In this document: positions 9,333 through 17,638 of the stretch, one piece after another
Layout: every line of letters begins with the position of its first letter
Position numbering within the stretch: position 1 is the stretch's first letter
Translations under genes and position numbers: made by a program
Source of the DNA: JAEZPW01 sp035629075
Lineage (GTDB): Bacteria; Acidobacteriota; Terriglobia; Terriglobales; Acidobacteriaceae
NCBI GenBank assembly: GCA_035629075.1
Contig: DASPIK010000086.1
Location: 1 to 64,000 of the forward strand
DNA length: 64,000 nt
Direction of reading: 5' to 3'
The notes under the pieces: generated by a model
The model's input: only the letters and a program-made list of their open reading frames with translations
Database searches by the model: none
Told to the model about the DNA's origin: nothing

Positions 9333-10703
9333 CTACGAGGGCCGTTTACGAGTTGCCGGCTTCTTCGCAGGTGCCTTCTTCGCCGGTGTTGCTGCTTCGG
9401 CTTGTTTGCCGACGAGGGTTCCCTTCGTCATGGTGATCATGAAGGGGTTCCCAGTGAAAGACGTCGGATAACCCTGGACCTGCACTTCCGCTCCGACTTT
9501 AGGCATCAGACGGGCCGGGATCGGAGCCACCATCGTAAGCTCAATGTCAGGCCTGTTAGCCTGAATATCTTCGTACGTGGCAGCGAGCGTCAGTTGGGTT
9601 GGAGTCGCGTTGATGACCTTCGCCACAAATGCGATCGGCTTTTCCTTAATCTGATTCCACACGACATCAGCAGCCTGCTGGTTGCCAGACGAGAAAACCA
9701 TCTGGAACTCGTCAAAGCTCATTTCCTTGACCGGCTTGGTCTGCACCAGCTTAGCGGCCAGTTCGGCCGGGCTAGGTGCCGGGGCGATGCTGAAGCCCTC
9801 AGGAGGCAACGGCTGAGCGCTGGCCATCTGCACCAGTTCGTTCCAACCATCATCTCCGCCGTGATACTTGATGTATTTGGCGCGGCCATAGCGGGCAATG
9901 ACCTGCTGCTGCTGAGGAACCTGCGCCGTCAAAGCAACGGCACGGGCGATGTACCACAGACCCGTCGGTTGCGGTGGCTCCTGTTCCAGATACGCCAGAG
10001 CCAGAGGATAGACGTTGCGGAGATTGGTTGGATCAGCCTGCACCGCAGCCTGCAGCGTCTGCACTGCGACTGGATAATTCTTCTGCGCAAGAGCGTTCTG
10101 GCCGACCGCGCCATTGAAGATCTGGGCGACCTGCGTCTTCAGCCTCTGCCAGTCGGCGTCAGCCATGCCTTCCGGCTTCGGCGCGGTCTGCAGTGCCTGC
10201 AATCCCTGCTGGCCGTACTGAGCCGCCTGAGCCAGATTCTGCTGCGGGTTCTGCCCTGCTTCGGCGGCTGCGCGAGCGCTGTAGGTCAGCAGAGCCAGAG
10301 CTTTAAGGTTGTTCGGGTCCGCCTGAAGAAGACGCTGTGCCGTTTCCGAGACCTTCGCCGCATTCCCGGCCTGTTCATAGGCTGCCATGAGCAGTTCCAT
10401 GGCATCTGTCTTCATCACGCTATTGGGGTACTGCTGCAGGAAGCCTTCCAGCGCGATGGCTTTCTGGTTCGGATCCGTTTGGTTCATCGCGCCCATATAG
10501 GCGTTGTACTCAGCCGGATCTTTGATTTCTTTTTTCTGCTGCTGCGGCGCGGGCTGACCCGGTGCCGCCTGGGCGCCGGGAGCTTGGCCGGGTGCGGTCT
10601 GTGCGCCCGCGGCAGGCTGTTGTTCGGGAGCCTGTTGTTGCGGCTGCTGCGCCACAGCCAGGATCGCGAACATGACCATCAACACGACAATCGACTTCTT
10701 CAT
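9333..10703 (-). CDS. Exported TPR-like protein with a Gln/Pro/Ala-rich linker, unknown function
   Basis: 456 aa from ATG 10703, chosen because AAGGAG lies about 7 bp upstream and a clean signal peptide follows (MKKSIVVLMVMFAILAVA, cleavage before QQ). Residues about 20-65 are a low-complexity Gln/Pro/Ala linker. The middle (about 70-290) has helical repeats resembling TPRs (AMELLMAAYEQAGNAAKV, LKALALLTYSARAAAE, NAVGQNALAQKNYPVAVQTL). The C-terminal third is predicted beta-rich without a family I recognise, and ends in a Lys/Ala/Pro-rich basic tail. It should be periplasmic or surface-exposed. Single gene with its own terminator. Confidence 0.85.
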   Translation of the reverse strand: MKKSIVVLMVMFAILAVAQQPQQQAPEQQPAAGAQTAPGQAPGAQAAPGQPAPQQQKKEIKDPAEYNAYMGAMNQTDPNQKAIALEGFLQQYPNSVMKTDAMELLMAAYEQAGNAAKVSETAQRLLQADPNNLKALALLTYSARAAAEAGQNPQQNLAQAAQYGQQGLQALQTAPKPEGMADADWQRLKTQVAQIFNGAVGQNALAQKNYPVAVQTLQAAVQADPTNLRNVYPLALAYLEQEPPQPTGLWYIARAVALTAQVPQQQQVIARYGRAKYIKYHGGDDGWNELVQMASAQPLPPEGFSIAPAPSPAELAAKLVQTKPVKEMSFDEFQMVFSSGNQQAADVVWNQIKEKPIAFVAKVINATPTQLTLAATYEDIQANRPDIELTMVAPIPARLMPKVGAEVQVQGYPTSFTGNPFMITMTKGTLVGKQAEAATPAKKAPAKKPATRKRPS

Positions 10704-11053
10704 CGATAACTCCTTGATACGGTGGGAAGTGGCGACTTCGTGAAACACGCACGCGCAGCTGTGCACGCGCAGCGTCTCTCGCTCGGCACGGACCCGATAA
10801 TGACCGCGCCAACAAAAGGCCCTTTACACGGCGACTACCGGTTCCGCCTCCTCTGCTCGCGCTTCTATAAGACTTTGTACCATAGCAGGTGCAGAGAGCA
10901 GGATTATAGGAATGTACGTCGCCTTAAGCAAGTTGCGTGCCTGATACTGACTTCCCTGTCACCTATGATGCAGATTCGCATGCTGCTGGATGCAGTAGCT
11001 GAATGCGCTCCATGCACCGAAACTACAATGTTTTCGCGGGTCGGAGGACACTC
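10704..11053. other. Divergent intergenic region
   Basis: 350 bp between the minus-strand TPR-like gene and the plus-strand SDR gene. It holds a direct repeat of GCACGCGCAGC with a 14-bp period (10749-10759 and 10763-10773). No gene or clear promoter boxes were recognised. Confidence 0.4.
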
Positions 11054-11782
11054 ATGCAAGATACAGCGCAAAAAACACTGGCCGGACAGGTAGCCGTGGT
11101 CACGGGCGGAGGGGCCGGGATAGGCTCTGCTTTATCCACTACTATCGCGTCAATGGGCGCATTGGTCGCAATTTGTGGCCGCAGGCGTAAACCGCTTGAG
11201 CACACGGCGGAAGTCATCCGCCGCGATCACGGCAAAGCCGAGATAGTAGAGTGCGACGTAACAGATCTACGCTCAGTTGAGCGAATGGCAGCCCAGGTAT
11301 CTGAGCGCTTCGGGCGGGCTGACATTCTAATCAACAACGCCGGTGTCGGATCCTTCTCCAGCCCCCTTCACGAACTCCCGCCCGATCAGTGGGATAATGT
11401 GCTCAATACCAACCTGCGCGGCGCATACTACTGTATCCGCGCATTCGCCCCCATGATGATCCGCGCGCGCTCGGGTCACATCATCAACATCTCCTCGATC
11501 GCCAGTAAGAACGCGCTGCGGAATGGTGCAGCGTACGCAGCATCAAAGTGGGGTCTGAACGGCCTAAGCTATTCGGTCGCAGAGGAACTGCGTGAATATG
11601 GCATTCGGGTCTCTGTCGTTTGCCCCGGCTCGACGAACAGCGATCTCAGTCCGCACACGGGAAAAAATCCGAACAAAATGCTCACGCCGAATGATATCGC
11701 TCATGTGGTTGCCATGCTCGTGATGCAGGCGCCGCAATCGTTCACGAGTGAGGTCGTAATTAGGCCGACGATGAAGCCTTAG
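11054..11782 (+). CDS. Short-chain dehydrogenase/reductase (3-oxoacyl-ACP reductase-like)
   Basis: 242 aa classical SDR. The ATG at 11054 has GGAGGA 8-13 bp upstream. NAD(P)-binding TGGGAGIG lies near residue 17, the NNAG motif near residue 90, the catalytic Ser in INISSIAS and the Tyr/Lys pair in YAASK. An Arg after the second strand (CGRRR) favours NADP(H). Length and motif order are those of FabG-like enzymes, but the substrate cannot be told: this family covers fatty acid, sugar and secondary-metabolite ketoreductases. It stands alone. Confidence 0.88.
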   Translation: MQDTAQKTLAGQVAVVTGGGAGIGSALSTTIASMGALVAICGRRRKPLEHTAEVIRRDHGKAEIVECDVTDLRSVERMAAQVSERFGRADILINNAGVGSFSSPLHELPPDQWDNVLNTNLRGAYYCIRAFAPMMIRARSGHIINISSIASKNALRNGAAYAASKWGLNGLSYSVAEELREYGIRVSVVCPGSTNSDLSPHTGKNPNKMLTPNDIAHVVAMLVMQAPQSFTSEVVIRPTMKP

Positions 11783-11932
11783 TGAGCACCACGGACGATG
11801 ACACTCCAGCCACATCTCCGTGCAGATGGACAGAGACTATCGGGTGCAGACGAGGCATTCGCATCGTTGTAATTATGACTTGCGAATGCTACCATCGCGG
11901 AACTTAGGGAATCCCCAGGAGGCTTTCAGCAA

Positions 11933-12250
11933 ATGGCAGAAGAAAATAACGGCAATTCTTTCCTGTGGTTCTTGGCGGGGCTGGGTGTCGGCGCAGTGAT
12001 CGGCGTGCTTTACGCTCCGAAATCAGGCGCGGAAACGCGCGAAGCAATCCGCGCAAAGTTTGAAGAAGGAAAAGAGTTTGTGACCGCGAAGGCTGGCGAA
12101 GCACGGGAACAGACAAGCGACTGGATGCAGCGCGGCCGCGACGTCCTGCGTCAGCAGCAGGACCAGTTCCGCTCGGCCTTTGAAGCGGGTAAACAGGCGT
12201 ATCAGGAGGCGACTACTACGCCCGAAACGCCTGGACCACAGAAGGTGTAA
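11933..12250 (+). CDS. YtxH domain protein
   Basis: 105 aa. A single glycine-rich membrane segment (FLWFLAGLGVGAVIGVLYAPKSGAETR, residues about 10-35) followed by a charged amphipathic helix is the YtxH/gas-vesicle-GvpP-like pattern. AGGAGG lies at 11918-11923, about 9 bp before the ATG. The family is often stress-linked; function here is unknown. It forms a pair with the next gene, 57 bp downstream. Confidence 0.85.
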   Translation: MAEENNGNSFLWFLAGLGVGAVIGVLYAPKSGAETREAIRAKFEEGKEFVTAKAGEAREQTSDWMQRGRDVLRQQQDQFRSAFEAGKQAYQEATTTPETPGPQKV

Positions 12251-12307
12251 CTTCACTTTGGCTCTCCTGCCTTATCGGCTGGAGTTGGCGACTGAGGCGC
12301 AACATCG

Positions 12308-12826
12308 ATGACCCCTGTTTATGTAAATGTGTTCATCATCGTGGCGGCTGTAGCGATCGTGGTGCAGGCCGGCATCCTCGTGGCGCTCTATGCTGCGTTC
12401 AAGAAGACCAGTGCGCGGGTGGAAGTATTAGCCACACGCTTAGAATCCGTTGCGAACGATGTGCAGACCCGCGTGCTGCCTACCGTCGATAACGTGCAAG
12501 CCCTGGTCACTAGCACAAGGCCGAAGATAGAAACCATCGTCGAAAACCTGACGGCAACAACAATCACCGTGCGTGGCCAGGTGGAGCGTCTCAATTCCAC
12601 GCTGGACGATATCGTTGACCGCACACGCCTCCAGGTCATTCGCGCCGACGAACTCGTTGGTCGCACAATGGATCGCGTCGAGGAGACAACCGAGATGGTG
12701 CAGCGCACCGTCGTTTCGCCTGTGCGCGTCGCATCGGGATTCCTTCAGGGCCTCGGTGCAGGGTTGGGAGCTTTCTTCGGCCGTGGCCGAAGAAATGGCG
12801 CAACACACGACGAGATGTTCATTTAG
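12308..12826 (+). CDS. Single-span membrane protein with coiled-coil domain (DUF948-like)
   Basis: 172 aa. One N-terminal membrane helix (about residues 7-30, VFIIVAAVAIVVQAGILVALY) is followed by a long heptad-like helix with evenly spaced Val/Leu (about 35-135), as in DUF948/YoxC-type proteins that commonly accompany YtxH genes. The C-terminus has a Gly-rich hydrophobic patch (GLGAGLGAFFG). No catalytic motif. The family assignment is from pattern memory and moderately sure. Confidence 0.7.
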   Translation: MTPVYVNVFIIVAAVAIVVQAGILVALYAAFKKTSARVEVLATRLESVANDVQTRVLPTVDNVQALVTSTRPKIETIVENLTATTITVRGQVERLNSTLDDIVDRTRLQVIRADELVGRTMDRVEETTEMVQRTVVSPVRVASGFLQGLGAGLGAFFGRGRRNGATHDEMFI

Positions 12827-12859
12827 GAACTTATCAGCGGTTAGCGATCAGATGCAACG

Positions 12860-12881
12860 ACGGCCTCCAACAGGAGGCCGT
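12860..12881. terminator. Hairpin between convergent genes, terminator-like
   Basis: ACGGCCTCC (12860-12868) and GGAGGCCGT (12873-12881) form a perfect 9-bp stem with an AACA loop between the convergent membrane-protein gene and mnmA. Neither side has a strong T-run, so termination is plausible but not certain. Confidence 0.55.
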
Positions 12882-12921
12882 TGCACTTTGGCTCTCATTT
12901 ATCGAGTCATGCAATATCAGC

Positions 12922-14037
12922 TTACCTGATCCATCCGCCTCCCACGACGACATCTCCGTCGTAGAAGACGGCTGCCTGCCCGGGCGTTATCGCGCGCTGC
13001 GGCTGATCGAACGTCGCGGTGACCTCTTCGTTTCCAGACATCTCAATCGTCCCCGAGGCAGCCTGGTGCTTGTTTCTGATCTTGATCGAAACCCTCATCG
13101 GCTCGCGCAGACCATCAACGGCAATCCAGTTCAGCTTCCGAACGTTCAGCGTACGTGACCACAGTTCCTCGTCTCGTCCGACGATCACCTGTTTTGACGC
13201 GCCGTTCAGTCCCAGCACATAGAGCGGCGTCCCTGTGGCAACCCCAAGCCCCTTCCGCTGACCGACGGTGAAGTTGTGAATGCCGGTGTGCTCGCCAATC
13301 ACCTTACCATCGCTCGTCACCAACTCGCCGGACGTGTCCGGCAGCGCCTCTCCCTGCTCCTCGAGATAGGCGTCCAGGAACTTCTTGTAATCTCCATTTG
13401 GGACAAAGCAGATTTCCTGGGAGTCCGGCTTTTCTGCGAGCGACAACCCATACTTCTTGGCCAACTCACGTACTTCCGGCTTGGTCATATCTCCGAGCGG
13501 AAACCTCGTGCGGCTCAACTGCTCCTGCGTCAAGCCGAACAGGAAGTACGTCTGATCCTTCGCCTCATCCTTCGGTCGCTTCAGCAGCCAGCGTCCGCGC
13601 TGCTCGTCGTACTCACAGCGCGCGTAGTGCCCTGTCGCCAGCAGGTCCGCACCGATCTGGCGCGCCGTCACCAGCAACTGGTCGAACTTAAGATGGTTGT
13701 TGCAGAGTGAGCACGGAATCGGCGTCCGGCCCGACAGGTACTCCTGCACGAATGGGCGCACCACGTCGCGCTCAAAACGGTCTTCCTGGTTCACTACGTA
13801 GTACGGAATGCCGAGTGACTCGGCCACGCGCCGCGCGTCGTAGACATCGTCAATCGAACAGCACCGCCCCTGAACGGCCTCTGGCATACCGTCGTGCCCC
13901 GCCAGCCTGCGCTGGTTCCACAACTGCATGGTCAGGCCGATGACACCGTATCCCTCGGCGCGCAGCATGGCCGCGACGGTGGAAGAATCCACACCGCCCG
14001 ACATGGCTACTGCAATGGTCTGCTTAGAACTCAACAA
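12922..14037 (-). CDS. mnmA: tRNA-specific 2-thiouridylase MnmA
   Basis: About 371 aa enzyme that thiolates U34 of Glu, Gln and Lys tRNAs. The PP-loop ATP site SGGVDSS lies near residue 14; the catalytic cysteine pair is in PCSLCNNHLKFD and in DSQEICFVPNGDY; the C-terminal beta-barrel has FTVGQRKGLG. There is no ATG: two tandem TTG codons (14035-14037 and 14032-14034) follow AGAGG at 14041-14045, and spacing favours the second. The cysteine desulfurase gene lies just upstream on the same strand, a functional pair because the desulfurase supplies the sulfur. Confidence 0.95.
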   Translation of the reverse strand: MLSSKQTIAVAMSGGVDSSTVAAMLRAEGYGVIGLTMQLWNQRRLAGHDGMPEAVQGRCCSIDDVYDARRVAESLGIPYYVVNQEDRFERDVVRPFVQEYLSGRTPIPCSLCNNHLKFDQLLVTARQIGADLLATGHYARCEYDEQRGRWLLKRPKDEAKDQTYFLFGLTQEQLSRTRFPLGDMTKPEVRELAKKYGLSLAEKPDSQEICFVPNGDYKKFLDAYLEEQGEALPDTSGELVTSDGKVIGEHTGIHNFTVGQRKGLGVATGTPLYVLGLNGASKQVIVGRDEELWSRTLNVRKLNWIAVDGLREPMRVSIKIRNKHQAASGTIEMSGNEEVTATFDQPQRAITPGQAAVFYDGDVVVGGGWIR

Positions 14038-14061
14038 GAACCTCTGTAAACCTCAAACGTT

Positions 14062-14091
14062 TGTCATCCTGAGCGCAGCGAAGAATCTGCG
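14062..14091. repeat. Dispersed-repeat-like element between desulfurase and mnmA genes
   Basis: The 30 bp starting TGTCATCCTGAGCGCAGCG and ending AATCTGCG match, from memory, a short dispersed repeat common in acidobacterial and other genomes; in one frame it reads VILSAAKNL, a phrase often seen in spurious predicted proteins. Only one copy was noticed in this window, so copy number is not shown here. Confidence 0.55.
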
Positions 14092-14110
14092 TTTAACACG
14101 AGCAATATGC

Positions 14111-15274
14111 TCACGCCTTGTGCGCCGAGGCGTAAACCGGCGACAGCTCTCGCAATCGCGTCAGCACTTCGGGCAACACGGACAGCACATATTCAACTTC
14201 TTGCTCCGTGTTCTGCTTGCCGAGGCTTAACCGCATCGAACCCCGAGCCCGCTCCGGAGGTAAACCCATTGCGGTGAGGACGTGCGAAGGCTCCGTTGCG
14301 CCCGACGAACACGCCGCACCGGTCGAGATCGCAACCCCTTTCAGGTCGAGCGAAATGACCAGTGCCTCACCCTCGATGTAGTCGAACGCGATGTTCGTCG
14401 TGTTCGGAACCCGCTCGCCGCCGCCTCCGTTCACCGCGGTCGCTTCAATGCTCGAGATCACTGTGGTCTCGATGCGGTCGCGCATCGAGCGTATGCGGTC
14501 AACTGCTCCGTTTGCGAAGCCTTCGCATGCGATTTCAGCCGCCTTCCCCAATCCGACGATTCCGGGTACGTTCTCCGTCCCAGCCCGCCGCGATCGCTCA
14601 TGCTTGCCACCGTAGAAAAGTGGTTGCACAAGCGTTCCCTTTCGCACATACAAGGCGCCAACACCTTTCGGAGCATGCAGCTTGTGGCCGGAAATCGACA
14701 GCAGATCGCAGCCAATTGTATTGACGTCAATCGGAACCTTCCCTGCCGCCTGGACGGCGTCCGTGTGAAAGAAAACGTCGGCTTCGGCCGCGATCTTTCT
14801 GATCTCTGCGAGCGGTTGCAGCACGCCCGTCTCGTTGTTCGCCATCATCACGCTGATGATCTTCGTATTCGGCTTGAGCGCGCGCCTGATGTCTTCCGGG
14901 CCGATCCGTCCTTCGCCATCGACCGGTATGTAGGTCACCTCGCACCCGAGCTTCTCAAGGCGCTTACAGCTGTTCAAAACCGCCTCGTGCTCAATCGTGC
15001 TTGTGATGATGTGGTCCCCGGCCTGTACCAACCCGAATAGCGCGACGTTATCGCCTTCCGTACCACCACTCGTGAAGACAATCTCGGAAGCACGCGCCCC
15101 CAGCAGCAGAGCTACCGACTGTCGCGCCCGCTCCACCGCAGCCCTTGCCTGCTGTCCGTCCTGGTGTATCGACGATGCATTGCCGAACTGCTCGGTAAAG
15201 TAGGGCCGCATCGCCTCAAACACATCAGGCAAGACCGGAGTCGTCGCATTGTTATCGAAATAGACCCTACGCAT
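14111..15274 (-). CDS. Cysteine desulfurase (NifS/IscS family)
   Basis: 387 aa PLP enzyme that releases sulfur from cysteine for tRNA thiolation and Fe-S assembly. The N-terminus (VYFDNNATTPV) is diagnostic; the PLP lysine is in SISGHKLHAPKG (about residue 200) and the catalytic cysteine loop is STGAACSSGATEPSHVL (about residue 325). The short loop with CSSG is typical of the IscS/NifS group I. AGAGGA lies 8 bp before the ATG. mnmA follows after about 75 bp, so the likely job is tRNA 2-thiolation; a role in Fe-S assembly is also possible. Confidence 0.95.
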   Translation of the reverse strand: MRRVYFDNNATTPVLPDVFEAMRPYFTEQFGNASSIHQDGQQARAAVERARQSVALLLGARASEIVFTSGGTEGDNVALFGLVQAGDHIITSTIEHEAVLNSCKRLEKLGCEVTYIPVDGEGRIGPEDIRRALKPNTKIISVMMANNETGVLQPLAEIRKIAAEADVFFHTDAVQAAGKVPIDVNTIGCDLLSISGHKLHAPKGVGALYVRKGTLVQPLFYGGKHERSRRAGTENVPGIVGLGKAAEIACEGFANGAVDRIRSMRDRIETTVISSIEATAVNGGGGERVPNTTNIAFDYIEGEALVISLDLKGVAISTGAACSSGATEPSHVLTAMGLPPERARGSMRLSLGKQNTEQEVEYVLSVLPEVLTRLRELSPVYASAHKA

Positions 15275-15378
15275 AGCGTTCCTCTAATTGTAACGGGTTC
15301 GAGACGACAAGCTGCCGCAATCCCTGGAAAATGGATGATCTGAAGGGGGTCCAAGCTTTTAGATTTGGAAGGTCGGTC

Positions 15379-15411
15379 AAAAAAAAGCGAGGGCGACCAG
15401 TGCGCCCTCGC
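15379..15411 (-). terminator. Rho-independent terminator of the outer-membrane protein gene
   Basis: GCGAGGGCG (15387-15395) pairs with CGCCCTCGC (15403-15411). Read on the minus strand the stem is followed by eight U residues (complement of 15379-15386), a strong intrinsic terminator 32 bp after the minus-strand gene. Confidence 0.92.
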
Positions 15412-15442
15412 ATATCCGCAACTCGACAGGTGAGCACCTGAA

Positions 15443-16051
15443 TCAGTAGTTCTCATCCTCCGCGGGCCTAAAGCTGTACCCGATCGAGATTCCGAAACGC
15501 GTCGCGCGCGGACCGCTGAATTCTTCGTTGTTCCGCACCAGGTACAAGTGGGCTTCCGGTCGTATGAAGACCCGCTCCGTGGCATAAATCCTCAGTCCTG
15601 CCCCGAAATGTCCCATGAAATGATTGCTGCTGACATAGTTGGTACACCCGGTGAACGAGCAGTTGTAAGTCGGGGTGTAGAAACGGGCGCTTTGCACGCC
15701 AATGCCAGCCTGGAACTCTGCACCGGCCCGCCTTCCGAAGTTCGGTGCATAGATACCGTTGAAGTCGAAGAATATCGGGCGAAACGGCTGGTACCCTCCC
15801 CAAAGGTTCTGGCTGGCTCGCCATGCGACTTGGCCGCCGAACCCAAGCTGGTGCTTCAGCAGGAAGTCTGCACTGGCACTTAGAAACGTGCCACCGCCGA
15901 CACTTTGCGGCGAGAAGTTCGCTCCAGCGTCTTGGGCCGAAGGAGCGCTCACCGTGCTAAAGCCAAAAGCTGCATCGATTTGCTGCGCGCGCGCGGCGCT
16001 CACGCCGATAACCAACAAACAGATAAAAGCCAGTACGTTCAGCTTTCTCAC
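15443..16051 (-). CDS. Outer-membrane beta-barrel family protein
   Basis: 202 aa from GTG 16051 with GGAGG 5-9 bp upstream. A signal peptide (KLNVLAFICLLVIGVSAARAQQ) is followed by alternating amphipathic strands (FLSASADFLLKHQLGFGGQVAWRA, GAEFQAGIGVQ, FMGHFGAGLRIYATERVFIRPEAHLYLV), and the chain ends in FGISIGYSF plus a short polar tail. This is the small 8-stranded barrel pattern of OmpA-like or porin-like proteins of unknown function. Two cysteines (CSFTGC) may form a loop disulfide. Confidence 0.8.
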   Translation of the reverse strand: MRKLNVLAFICLLVIGVSAARAQQIDAAFGFSTVSAPSAQDAGANFSPQSVGGGTFLSASADFLLKHQLGFGGQVAWRASQNLWGGYQPFRPIFFDFNGIYAPNFGRRAGAEFQAGIGVQSARFYTPTYNCSFTGCTNYVSSNHFMGHFGAGLRIYATERVFIRPEAHLYLVRNNEEFSGPRATRFGISIGYSFRPAEDENY

Positions 16052-16127
16052 ATACCCTCCGTTGATGTACTTCTGCTCGCCTCTGTCATGAACCCGAAAT
16101 GCTCGTCTAAGTCGCGAGGACAAAGAA

Positions 16128-16147
16128 GCCCGCGCGCTGGCGCGGGC
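16128..16147 (-). terminator. Hairpin after citrate synthase, probable terminator
   Basis: GCCCGCGC (16128-16135) and GCGCGGGC (16140-16147) form an 8-bp GC stem with a 4-nt loop, 30 bp after the minus-strand gltA-like gene. The minus-strand continuation is TTCTTTGT, a modest T-rich tract. Confidence 0.65.
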
Positions 16148-16177
16148 CGCTACATACTCTGATGCTTCAGGCGTGCG

Positions 16178-17332
16178 TCACGCCGCTACTTGTCTTCGCT
16201 CGATTGGCACATATGTCTGCCGATACGCCGGACCGATGTACTCGGCGCGCGGCCGAATCAGGCGGTTGTCCGCCAGTTGTTCCAGGACGTGGGCTGTCCA
16301 CCCGGACACTCGAGACACGGCAAATATTGGCGTGAAGAGATCGAGGTCGATTCCCAGCGTGTGATACGTCGAAGCCGAGTAGAAATCTACGTTCGCATTC
16401 AGTCGCTTTTCGGCCTTGATGAAGTCTTCGATTTTCTTAGATATGACGAACCACTTCGGTTCGCCGCTGGCAGCGCTGAGTTCCCTGGACATCTCACGAA
16501 GGTGTGTAGCGCGCGGGTCTTCCGTGCGATAAACACGGTGTCCGAACCCCGGGATCTTTTGCTTTTGCGCCAGCATACCCTGAACGTAATCGGTCGCGTC
16601 CGCGCCCGATGCATCAATCGCCTCGAGAATTCGGAACACCTCTTCGTTCGCACCGCCGTGCAGCGGTCCTTTCAACGCGCCTATCGCCGAAGTTATCGCG
16701 GAGTGGACATCGCTTAAGGTTGCAGCCGTCACTCGAGCGGCAAACGTAGACGCATTTAGTTCGTGATCGGCATGCAGGATCAGGGCTACGTCCAGAGCGC
16801 GTTCTGCCTCGCGGGATGGCGGCTTGCCGGTCAACATCCAAAGAAAGTTCCCGGCGTGAGACAAAGTACGGTCTGGTTCGACCAGGGGAAGACCTTTGCG
16901 AATGCGGTCGAAGTACGCCACCACCATGGCGAGCTGCGCTGTGAGCCGGATCGATTTCCGCATATCCGCTTCAAGGTTTGTGGCTGGAACGCCGGCTTCC
17001 GGATCGTAGAACGACAGTGCCGAGACAACCGTCCGCAGCACGTCCATGGGCAACGCATGCCTGGGTGCCTGCCGCAGCAGGCTGATGATAGAAGCGTCGA
17101 GTTTGCTCTCCCGCCATAGGCAGATGCGAAGATCCTGCAGTTCAGCTCTTGTCGGAAGCCATCCGCGCCAGAGCAGAAAGCAGACTTCCTCGAACGTGGC
17201 CTGATCGGCCAGATCGTGAATGTCGTATCCTCGATAAGCCAACACTCCATTATCGCCATCGATGTAGCAGATGCTGGAGTTTGCGGCGGTAACGCCTTCA
17301 AGCCCGCGGCCCACAATCGGTGTGCTTCCCAT
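16178..17332 (-). CDS. Citrate synthase (citrate/2-methylcitrate synthase family)
   Basis: 384 aa, the short Gram-positive/archaeal-type length. It condenses oxaloacetate with acetyl-CoA (or propionyl-CoA). Family landmarks: LAYRGYDIHDLA near residue 30, LILHADHELNAST (catalytic His), GPLHGGANE (second His), PGFGHRVYRTEDPRA, and NVDFYSASTYHTLG (catalytic Asp). GGGGGA lies upstream of the ATG. Distinguishing citrate from methylcitrate synthase needs a phylogeny; no prp genes are nearby, so the TCA role is preferred. Confidence 0.9.
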   Translation of the reverse strand: MGSTPIVGRGLEGVTAANSSICYIDGDNGVLAYRGYDIHDLADQATFEEVCFLLWRGWLPTRAELQDLRICLWRESKLDASIISLLRQAPRHALPMDVLRTVVSALSFYDPEAGVPATNLEADMRKSIRLTAQLAMVVAYFDRIRKGLPLVEPDRTLSHAGNFLWMLTGKPPSREAERALDVALILHADHELNASTFAARVTAATLSDVHSAITSAIGALKGPLHGGANEEVFRILEAIDASGADATDYVQGMLAQKQKIPGFGHRVYRTEDPRATHLREMSRELSAASGEPKWFVISKKIEDFIKAEKRLNANVDFYSASTYHTLGIDLDLFTPIFAVSRVSGWTAHVLEQLADNRLIRPRAEYIGPAYRQTYVPIERRQVAA

Positions 17333-17638
17333 TGTATCCCCCTGACTCTGGATGGTCGCGCGGTTGAATGTTGTTGCCTAGCTAACGAAACACCGTTGGA
17401 ATCACAGAAGCGGCGTTTACTGAGACTCCGCCGTGATTTGCCCTGCCGCGCGTTGCCTTGTATATTCCTCTGTTCCCATAGGGGCTTCGGCACGCGTGTG
17501 TGTGGCGCATCCGGTGTGTCGAGTGCAAGATGCGCTGCGGATCCGCGGTTACCCAAGCGGAACTGGGGCGACACACGTTCACGCCGAAGAAACTAGACGG
17601 CTCGTTCCGCCATCTCCCCAGGAATCGGAGAAAACTGC

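Noticed and set aside
9402..10709. 435-aa plus-strand frame opposite the exported TPR-like gene
   Set aside because: Leu/Arg-rich antisense shadow; the minus-strand frame has a signal peptide, Shine-Dalgarno and repeats.
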